From Calditrichota bacterium (lineage in GTDB: Bacteria; Electryoneota; B3-LCP): DNA of 39,568 nt. The first letter of the stretch is position 1, and each line of letters starts with the position of its first letter. The notes under the pieces were generated by a model, which did not search any database, was not told where the DNA came from, and worked only from the letters and a program-made list of their open reading frames with translations. A program made the translations under genes and the position numbers. The DNA lies in NCBI GenBank assembly GCA_020051775.1, contig JAGVQJ010000064.1, positions 1 through 39,568 on the forward strand, in the 5' to 3' direction. Shown piece after piece: positions 33,685 to 39,568 of the stretch.

Positions 33685-35244
33685 TTAAAACTCTGAAGAC
33701 TCAATGTTAAGGCGATCCGTGATCGGATCAATATTCACGTCTATTTTTTCTGCGCCGATCTTATCGAGCGACATAACCGCGCCTGAACTTCGCAAGTAAT
33801 TCAGCAAAGGCGGCTTAGATTCACCACTTTGTTTGAGGTCTCCACCACCCACGTACTCGTACCTCCCGATATCTGGCGCCTGGCCATTATAATGGAACCC
33901 GACGTCAATCCCCGCATCAATGGCGGGACTGTCTCCCTGGAGGGTAAAATTGGAATCGGGAACTGAAACGAAACCTGGCGAACTACTGAGACTGTGAGTC
34001 TCTTCACCTGGCCAGGAGGCTTGAACCTCCGCTATGGTCTTGTACATCCCGCCTGGTCCGGGTGCATTATACAGCTTGAACGGCTTACGCTCGGACGGCG
34101 TTCCAGTGGCGTTGGGGCACCAGTAAAGGTTATGACTCCAAGTCTGGCTGGTGTAGGATTGATATATTTCCGAGATGATCGCGTAGTGATGTTGTGGCCG
34201 ACTGAGCAGATTACAAATGATATTGTTGCGAAACACGCTATGGGGTGTGTAAGAGTCATAAAACATGATCACTGCTTGATAGGGCGATCCCGGCACGGCA
34301 GTATAAGGGACGTCTTTATACAGGGTGTTGTGGTAATAAAAGCAAGCGCTGCCCAGCGGCGCGATTTCATTGCCGCCGGAAGATCTGATGACGTTAAAAG
34401 CAATGGTGGAGTTCCGACAGTACGGCGTCGTCATAAAGCCTTTATCTCCGAATTCCCCGGTCTCGGTGTCGCGCAGACCGTTACGGGAGACATAATTATA
34501 CCGGAAGAAGGAATTATCCGGGGAAAAATCGCAGCCGGACTCATAATTGTTGATGATCATGTTTGAGTCAATCTCAGTCCCATCCCCGGCAAAATCCACT
34601 TCAGATCCATACGCTAAACCCTTATGCCAATTGTTGGCGATCAAATTGCGCTTTATGGTTAATTTACCCGGGCCACCGCCATAGATGACGAGGCCGTGGC
34701 CTTCGTTGGTCTGGGGTACTCCATGCCATTCGCCATTGTACTCGATATGGCATTCTAAGATAATGACTCCACCGAAATTTCCACCCAAGAAAATTCCATC
34801 TTCTTTATGGCGGAGCACTGTGCAGTTCTGTACGGTCAGAAAGTTCACCGCGTGTGTCCCGCTCACAGAAACGCCGCTGCCGCTGGATTTTTCTATGGTC
34901 AATCCCGCGAGATGCCAATAATTGATGCCGGTCTCGAAGCGAAACCGACCCGGATTCAGGGTTACGGTTTCAACATTGTAACTGCAAATAACGATTGGCA
35001 GAGTGGCAGTTCCGCTGATTTCCGGCGTAACCGTCTCCGGGTAGTTGCCGGCACGGATGAGGATGGTGTCACCTGCCATGACGCGGCTGGAAGTACTGAC
35101 AGCATAGGAGATAGTATGCCAAGGCCGAGACATCGTGCCGGGATTGCCGTTACTGCCGTTAGTCGCAACATAAAAAGTGCCCGCTGGAGCTTGTGACCCA
35201 CTGCCAAATAAAGCGATAAGATAAAGAAATATTATTCTTGACAT
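33685..35244 (-). CDS. Secreted right-handed parallel beta-helix protein
   Basis: A 519-residue exported protein. Signal peptide at about residues 1-20 (MSRIIFLYLIALFGSGSQ). Mature protein begins GTFYVATNGSNGNPGT and PWHTISYAV, then GDTILIRAGNYPE, the typical opening of secreted DUF1565-type beta-helix proteins. Repeated strand turns follow to about residue 430 (for example VSGTHAVNFLTVQNCTV, GVIILECHIEYNG, LTIKRNLIANNW). A short domain then ends with the phrase PDIGRYEY. There is no sorting module. Such folds occur in pectate and alginate lyases and in C5-mannuronan epimerases; no catalytic residues can be assigned. Its place directly after algD makes a polyuronate-modifying enzyme plausible. 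The ATG at 35244 follows GGAG; a longer frame to 35484 has no signal peptide and overlaps algD. Confidence 0.85.
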   Translation of the reverse strand: MSRIIFLYLIALFGSGSQAPAGTFYVATNGSNGNPGTMSRPWHTISYAVSTSSRVMAGDTILIRAGNYPETVTPEISGTATLPIVICSYNVETVTLNPGRFRFETGINYWHLAGLTIEKSSGSGVSVSGTHAVNFLTVQNCTVLRHKEDGIFLGGNFGGVIILECHIEYNGEWHGVPQTNEGHGLVIYGGGPGKLTIKRNLIANNWHKGLAYGSEVDFAGDGTEIDSNMIINNYESGCDFSPDNSFFRYNYVSRNGLRDTETGEFGDKGFMTTPYCRNSTIAFNVIRSSGGNEIAPLGSACFYYHNTLYKDVPYTAVPGSPYQAVIMFYDSYTPHSVFRNNIICNLLSRPQHHYAIISEIYQSYTSQTWSHNLYWCPNATGTPSERKPFKLYNAPGPGGMYKTIAEVQASWPGEETHSLSSSPGFVSVPDSNFTLQGDSPAIDAGIDVGFHYNGQAPDIGRYEYVGGGDLKQSGESKPPLLNYLRSSGAVMSLDKIGAEKIDVNIDPITDRLNIESSEF

Positions 35245-35252
35245 AGACCACT

Positions 35253-35305
35253 CCGGTTTTGACGATTCAACGTCTTTAGAGGAGGCTTTATAAGAGAAAA
35301 ACCGG
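35253..35305 (-). promoter_or_regulatory. Possible RBS-sequestering hairpin before the beta-helix gene
   Basis: On the minus strand CCGGTTTT (35305-35298) can pair with AAAACCGG (35260-35253), with a small GACG/CGTC hairpin in the loop. The 3' arm touches the GGAG ribosome binding site of the gene starting at 35244. It could lower or regulate its translation. The evidence is the pairing alone. Confidence 0.35.
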
Positions 35306-35350
35306 TGCGTAACTTCAGGATCCCAAATAACGCGATCCCATTGTATAAAT

Positions 35351-36652
35351 CTACCAGCCGAGGCCTTGTGAGACCGCGGTGGCAGGTTTCTTTTCCAAGC
35401 GTTCCAGTTCGATGACTTCTTTGCCCTGCAAATCATATTGCAGCAGGTCGGCCTGGCCATGTCCGACGACCAACACATCGGCAAATGCGATCAACTCCCC
35501 CAGAGTCGGCGACATCAGCTTTTCGATATGCGGTACTTCCTTTTCGATGTACTGCCGATTGGCGCCGAACAATCGCGATATTTGCACGTTGGCATCGTGA
35601 ATGCGCAACGGATAACCTCGACCGATCAGATATTCGACCAGCAAAACGATGGGGCTTTCGCGCAGATCGTCGGTGCCGGGTTTGAACGACAAACCGACGA
35701 TCCCGATCTTGCGCCGTCCGCCGCGGCAAATCAGGCGCAGAGCTTGATCCAGGTGAGCCTGATTGCTGGGAATTAGAGATCCCAGTAGTGGGGTATCGGT
35801 ATCCGTGGCGCGGGCGAAATAATTCAACGCACGCACATCCTTGGGAAGGCAGGACCCGCCAAAAGCAAATCCGGGCTTCAGGTAAGCGCGCGATATATTG
35901 AGCTTATCGTCTTGACAAAAAACATCCATCAGTATATGCGAATCCACGCCGGCGGCTTTGCACAAGCGGCCCATCTCGTTGGCGAAGCAAATCTTTACGG
36001 CATGGTAGGAGTTGGAGGCGTACTTGATCATCTCCGCTGCTTCCACGGGCACGCGCAACACTGGCGCTTCGAGGCTGGCGTACATTGCTTCCAGCACGTC
36101 AGCCGCTTTATCAGCCCAGGTGCCGATGACGGTGTAAGGCGGATGGTGAAAATCCTTGACCGAAGAGCCTTCGCGCAGAAATTCCGGGTTGATGCACAGA
36201 CCGAAATCTTTTCCAGCAACCTTGCCGGAAGCTTTTTCCAGGGCAGGGACGACCGTTTCGCGAATGGACCCGGGTAGCATCGTCGAACGGATGACAACAA
36301 CATGGTAATCGGTCTTGCGCGCCAGACTTTCGCCGATGGAAATACAGCAGGCTTTCACATAGTCCAAATTCAGGCTGCCGTTTTCATTCGAGGGAGTTCC
36401 TACGCACACTAAACTGATTTCCGTGTTCAGAATTGTGGCCAAAGCATCATCGGTGGCTGACAGGCGTTTTTCAGCAACGCTAACCCGTACGATGTCGCCG
36501 ATTTCATCTTCCACGATTGTGGATTGACCGGCGTTGATCAGTTGCACCTTCTGGGGATTGACGTCGCAACCGATGACCTTGTGCCCCAGTCGCGCCAGAC
36601 ACGCCGCCGACACGCAACCGACATACCCAAGACCGAAAACTGATACGTTCAT
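35351..36652 (-). CDS. algD: GDP-mannose 6-dehydrogenase
   Basis: A 433-residue cytosolic enzyme that oxidises GDP-mannose to GDP-mannuronate with two NAD, the committed step to alginate-like polymers. The Rossmann motif FGLGYVGCVSAACLARLGH is at residues 6-24; CVGTPSNENGSLNLDYV, RSTMLPGS, NPEFLREGSSVKDFHHPP and ANEMGRLCKAAGVD follow. The catalytic cysteine is Cys268 in FAFGGSCLPKDVRAL, the same residue number as in Pseudomonas AlgD. The C-terminal domain has LSFKPGTDDLRESP and ends in GLGW, also like AlgD. These details separate it from the UDP-GlcNAc 6-dehydrogenase-like gene at 17479. A 59-base gap separates it from the upstream glycosyltransferase. Confidence 0.92.
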   Translation of the reverse strand: MNVSVFGLGYVGCVSAACLARLGHKVIGCDVNPQKVQLINAGQSTIVEDEIGDIVRVSVAEKRLSATDDALATILNTEISLVCVGTPSNENGSLNLDYVKACCISIGESLARKTDYHVVVIRSTMLPGSIRETVVPALEKASGKVAGKDFGLCINPEFLREGSSVKDFHHPPYTVIGTWADKAADVLEAMYASLEAPVLRVPVEAAEMIKYASNSYHAVKICFANEMGRLCKAAGVDSHILMDVFCQDDKLNISRAYLKPGFAFGGSCLPKDVRALNYFARATDTDTPLLGSLIPSNQAHLDQALRLICRGGRRKIGIVGLSFKPGTDDLRESPIVLLVEYLIGRGYPLRIHDANVQISRLFGANRQYIEKEVPHIEKLMSPTLGELIAFADVLVVGHGQADLLQYDLQGKEVIELERLEKKPATAVSQGLGW

Positions 36653-36711
36653 CTATGCTCTCATGAATGAATTTGGTGTCAATTATATATCGGCAGAAGG
36701 CCGCAGATAAT

Positions 36712-37698
36712 TCAGTTTTTGACTTCGCTTTCAATGAATTTATTGATCCGGGCGATATGTTCATTCCAGGAACGGCGGCGTTCATCACGCAAAAGCATGA
36801 TTTCCTGCTTGAAGCGGTCGTGTTCCGCCAACATCTGTTGTACTCCGCGGACGATGCCCCCCGGCGTGTTGTCCACGAAGATAGTGCCTCGATGGAAACT
36901 TTCGCGCAATAAAGGCCAGTCTGAGGTGATAATGGGGATCGCCCAGGACATCGCCTCATAAGCGCCGCGCTGCATGGTATCATCATTCTTGACCAGGATC
37001 ATGGCAGCATCCATGACTTGAACCATGCCGGCGTAACTGGGACGAGGAATAAAATCCGTGAAGGTCACATTAGGGGGAGCGCTTTCGATCAGTTCCGGCG
37101 GCGCATTTTTCAGCGCTCCGGTCATAAAAAAGCGTACTTCTGCCAATCGCCGGCAGGCTTCCAGCACTTCGGCGGTCGGTTCATCAGACGCGAAACTGCC
37201 GATGATCGCTATGCTTGGATTTGTCGGACGTTCAAAGTGAGTTATGGGCTCATCTTCCAGTAGCAAAGCCCCCAGGATTTCAACTTTGGCTCCCCAGGAG
37301 GCGACTAAATCTCGATGCTTCTGATTGGTAACAATGGAAAATAAGGAATGGCGATAGGCATATTTCACCAGCGGGAGGGACCAGTTCCATTGCCTTTTGA
37401 GAAATAGCCCGGAATGGGAATCAATGACATAGCGCGTGCCCGTCAAGCGCGACACCCAATACACCGTCAACGGTAAAAATACCGGTTGATTCATGACGAA
37501 GACCAACTTGGGTCGGCGCCATAGAATGAAACCGACTGTATGCAGAGTCATCAGCAGGTAGCGCAGAGCCAGGCGCAGCGGATTGCTCTTGCCGGATAGG
37601 TAGCCGAAGTAAATCGGTTCTGCCCGAAAGCTGGCGGCCAAGACCTGGCTGCGCCGGGATTGCGGCAACCAGGTGATGAAAACTCGCCCCGGAATCAC
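36712..37698 (-). CDS. GT4-like glycosyltransferase
   Basis: A cytosolic GT-B protein of about 328 residues if it starts at the GTG at 37698, two bases after the methyltransferase stop. The N-terminus has WLPQSRRSQVLAAS, a recurrent pattern in this group, and a VIDSHSG segment; the C-domain has IAIIGSFASDEPT, FTDFIPRPSYAGMV and GAYEAMSWAIPIITSDW, the donor-binding region. An open frame runs back to 37878, but those 60 residues would overlap the methyltransferase gene and do not look like a glycosyltransferase N-terminus. No strong Shine-Dalgarno supports either start. It probably adds one residue of the repeat unit. Confidence 0.85.
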   Translation of the reverse strand: MIPGRVFITWLPQSRRSQVLAASFRAEPIYFGYLSGKSNPLRLALRYLLMTLHTVGFILWRRPKLVFVMNQPVFLPLTVYWVSRLTGTRYVIDSHSGLFLKRQWNWSLPLVKYAYRHSLFSIVTNQKHRDLVASWGAKVEILGALLLEDEPITHFERPTNPSIAIIGSFASDEPTAEVLEACRRLAEVRFFMTGALKNAPPELIESAPPNVTFTDFIPRPSYAGMVQVMDAAMILVKNDDTMQRGAYEAMSWAIPIITSDWPLLRESFHRGTIFVDNTPGGIVRGVQQMLAEHDRFKQEIMLLRDERRRSWNEHIARINKFIESEVKN

Positions 37699-37700
37699 CT

Positions 37701-38417
37701 TCAGACCGCCACGGCGTTGAATGCCAGTTTGTATCCGTATTGATTGTTCCGGGATAAGGCCTCCCCTAATAAGCTGGCTGGATAAGCCAGTGGAAATAAC
37801 AGATAGGCTAATTTTGAATTTTTGAGATTGGCGCGATAGAAAGCAATAGAGAGCGGAGATTTCAGCATATACGTCCACTCAGTGACTATGAATCCTGCTT
37901 TTTCGAGCGTCAGGCTCAGATCTTCGATGCGATACCAGTGAGCCACCGAAAAGGCTTTGGCGTGACGGACTTTCTCCTGCGCCGTAATGCCGGGCACGGA
38001 AAAGGAATCCACCGTCATAGCCAGCTTCCCGCCGGTTTTCAAGACTCGGCGCATTTCCTGTAAAGCTTTCAGGTCATCGCGGAAGTGTTCCAACACGCAA
38101 ATGCCGACGACTGCGTCGAACGCCTCCCGCCGAAACGGCAGGATGTGCGCATCGCAACCGATCAGGCCTTGAATAATATCGCCGCTGCGGTGGCGGGCTT
38201 GCAGCAACCGCTGGCGGTTGAAATCAAAACCTACGACTGAACGCGCTTGCCGGGCCAAGATAGAGGTCCAATAGCCGTCACCGCAGGCCACATCCAGAAG
38301 CTTCTCGCTGCCTTTAAGATCGAGATAACGACTCAACAAAGCGAATTCCATCCGGCGCGAGACATTCAGGCCGTTCAGAGGAATAAACGCGGTCTTATTG
38401 AATATTTTGAGTTCCAT
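37701..38417 (-). CDS. Class I SAM-dependent methyltransferase
   Basis: A 238-residue protein of the Methyltransf_11 type. Motif I is LLDVACGDGYWTSILA near residue 40, followed by VVGFDFNRQRL, ILPFRREAFDAVVGICVLEHF with the usual aspartate and histidine positions, and the LKTGGKLAMTV strand. The ATG follows the heparinase-like stop directly (TAG then ATG), so expression is coupled. It may methylate a sugar or the polyprenyl-linked chain; the C-terminal half is less conserved and may bind the acceptor. Confidence 0.88.
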   Translation of the reverse strand: MELKIFNKTAFIPLNGLNVSRRMEFALLSRYLDLKGSEKLLDVACGDGYWTSILARQARSVVGFDFNRQRLLQARHRSGDIIQGLIGCDAHILPFRREAFDAVVGICVLEHFRDDLKALQEMRRVLKTGGKLAMTVDSFSVPGITAQEKVRHAKAFSVAHWYRIEDLSLTLEKAGFIVTEWTYMLKSPLSIAFYRANLKNSKLAYLLFPLAYPASLLGEALSRNNQYGYKLAFNAVAV

Positions 38418-39568
38418 CTACCCTTGCGTATAAGAAATATCAGGAAGATCGTTTGCCCAAACCCAAGTAAATTTCTCGGCGGCTCCAATTGTCAACACGC
38501 CATCGGCTCCGCCAATGACTATCTCTATATCTTCGGTATCGGATTCCACAAAAACGTTGATTATATCTACGGGTAAATCACCCTGACATTGGCAGGTTAC
38601 CACCGGCGCTTTCAGGTATTCGCCATATTTTTTCGAGATCCAGCCCTGCCGATCCGGCTCGACACGTCCCTGGGCTATGGTTAAGGTGATGGGTTGCGAG
38701 GCCCAGGCCACCTGTACTACGCGGTATGGCTCTTTTGACCAGACTACGCGATCTTTCGCCGGCAGGCGGCATTGCCAACCCTCTTCGCCATGATGAAAGA
38801 CTTCCATCGTGTGCGACTGGTTGCCCAGCAAGCGTTCAAAGATCAACAGTCGCAGCGGAGGACCGGGAATCCACAACAACGCCCGCCGATGGATCTCCGG
38901 CGCGAAGCCGTCATGCTCGCCACCGAAAAGATACCCGCCACAGACCGGAGTAACACCGAAATTCTTAGCCCTCGCCGACCGCCCGTAATTGAATTCACCC
39001 GTAACCTGGGAACTGTCACGCCCATCCATCCGCACGGTATTGTGCGCCGCTGTGGAACGAGCATAGGCCCGTGCGGAGAAATCTACGTAACTGAATCCCC
39101 CCGGATCCACCAGAAACCGCGTTCCCGGCAAGTGGACCTCAAAAGCCAGTGTGTCGGCATGGCCATGATGAGAGGCTCCAGGCATTCCGAACTGCCCGGC
39201 ATCGAATAAAAGTAAGGCTCCCTGCTTCGCACGTCGAACCGAGTATCCACCTAAATCCTGTGCTTGAAACCCAACGAGAGCTGTCCCGCCCACAGCTTCA
39301 GGAGGGTTTCCAGCGAGAAGCCATTCTTGATCCAGCGTCAGATTTTCTCCAGAAGAGACTGGGGATTGGTTACCAAACTTCCATAACGCGGCGAACGCCT
39401 GGCCCTCTCTCTCTTCCCGGCCGTTTCCGGCATAACGGTCGCTATCCCCCAGAGCGATAAACCCGCCGTCATCCGCCTGTAACTGTGCCCCCACCAGAAT
39501 CATTTTGACCAACCGTTCTCGGTAAAGTTGGGAGGTCTCCTGATGGGAGTCGAGAGTGAAAACCAATC
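38418..39568 (-). CDS. Heparinase II/III family protein, C-terminal part (runs off right edge)
   Basis: At least 383 residues are in the window; the frame is open at base 39568, and the TTG at 39566 is an internal leucine codon, not a start. The visible part holds the end of the alpha/alpha-toroid (LVKMILVGAQLQADDGGFIALGDSDR) and the C-terminal beta-sandwich with HHGHADTLAFEVHLPGTRFLVDPG and RSTAAHNTVRMDGRDSS, the signature of the heparinase II/III-like domain. Such proteins cut uronic-acid-containing polysaccharides and are common in exopolysaccharide clusters next to dehydrogenases and glycosyltransferases. Whether it has a signal peptide cannot be seen. It is the first gene in the window of the leftward run. 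Confidence 0.9.
   Translation of the reverse strand, partial: LVFTLDSHQETSQLYRERLVKMILVGAQLQADDGGFIALGDSDRYAGNGREEREGQAFAALWKFGNQSPVSSGENLTLDQEWLLAGNPPEAVGGTALVGFQAQDLGGYSVRRAKQGALLLFDAGQFGMPGASHHGHADTLAFEVHLPGTRFLVDPGGFSYVDFSARAYARSTAAHNTVRMDGRDSSQVTGEFNYGRSARAKNFGVTPVCGGYLFGGEHDGFAPEIHRRALLWIPGPPLRLLIFERLLGNQSHTMEVFHHGEEGWQCRLPAKDRVVWSKEPYRVVQVAWASQPITLTIAQGRVEPDRQGWISKKYGEYLKAPVVTCQCQGDLPVDIINVFVESDTEDIEIVIGGADGVLTIGAAEKFTWVWANDLPDISYTQG

Noticed and set aside
37699..37878. 60-residue N-terminal extension of the GT4-like gene at 36712
   Set aside because: It overlaps the methyltransferase gene, and the conserved glycosyltransferase text begins only at VFITWLP.
39564..39566. Start codon of the heparinase-like gene at the right edge
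   Set aside because: The codon is TTG inside the alpha/alpha-toroid domain; the gene continues beyond the window.
1..39568. tRNA, rRNA, CRISPR, transposase or integrase genes
   Set aside because: None was seen: gaps between genes are short and hold no cloverleaf-like, spaced-repeat or recombinase sequence that I could recognise by eye.

Overview
The window looks like a piece of a bacterial genome of moderate GC from an uncultured lineage of the FCB superphylum or a neighbouring candidate phylum. The main reason is four secreted proteins that end in the roughly 80-residue FlgD/Por-type (T9SS type A-like) sorting module, with the NYPNPFNP...GRQV...LASGVYVY...K pattern. No rRNA, tRNA, CRISPR array, transposase or integrase was seen, so the phylum is an inference. 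The first 1.2 kb is clearly AT-richer than the rest.

Left part (1-10.4 kb): a 5' fragment of an AAA/SMC-like ATPase, cut by the window edge; a palindromic repeat; a likely operon on the minus strand of an acyl-CoA carboxyltransferase, a cupin and an ICMT/PEMT-type methyltransferase; a divergent GT87-like membrane glycosyltransferase; a secreted subtilase whose end overlaps the glycosyltransferase antisense; and a three-gene unit of NodU/TobZ-type carbamoyltransferase, SxtJ-like membrane protein and a 53-residue DUF5989-type protein, with a near-consensus promoter and an intrinsic terminator.

Middle (10.4-16.3 kb): a non-coding, GC-rich 350-bp stretch; a tsaC-pfkA pair; then two tandem paralogous transcription units for secreted beta-propeller-like proteins with sorting tails. 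Each unit has its own TTGACT-N17 promoter, long leader and GCGCCTC-type terminator.

Right part (16.3 kb to the edge): about 23 kb of genes all on the minus strand, mostly overlapping or separated by fewer than 110 bases. This is an envelope or exopolysaccharide locus, transcribed from right to left. In that order it encodes a heparinase II/III-like enzyme (partial), a methyltransferase, a glycosyltransferase, an AlgD-like GDP-mannose 6-dehydrogenase, a secreted right-handed beta-helix protein, a GT2 and a GT4 glycosyltransferase, an NAD-dependent epimerase, a second methyltransferase, a pyruvyl transferase, three PaaK/CapK-like adenylate-forming enzymes with a secreted M14 carboxypeptidase inserted among them, a Wzx-like flippase, a radical SAM/SPASM protein, a SUMF1-domain probable lipoprotein, a small secreted Fn3 protein with a sorting tail, a UDP-GlcNAc 6-dehydrogenase-like enzyme and a UDP-GlcNAc 2-epimerase. 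The locus can supply two kinds of uronic-acid nucleotide sugar, assemble and flip an oligosaccharide, and apparently decorate it (pyruvyl, methyl, possibly acyl or aminoacyl groups). No polymerase, outer-membrane exporter, chain-length regulator or initiating transferase is seen. The most unusual part is the tightly coupled block of three adenylating enzymes plus a cytosolic-carboxypeptidase-like M14 peptidase between the pyruvyl transferase and the flippase.
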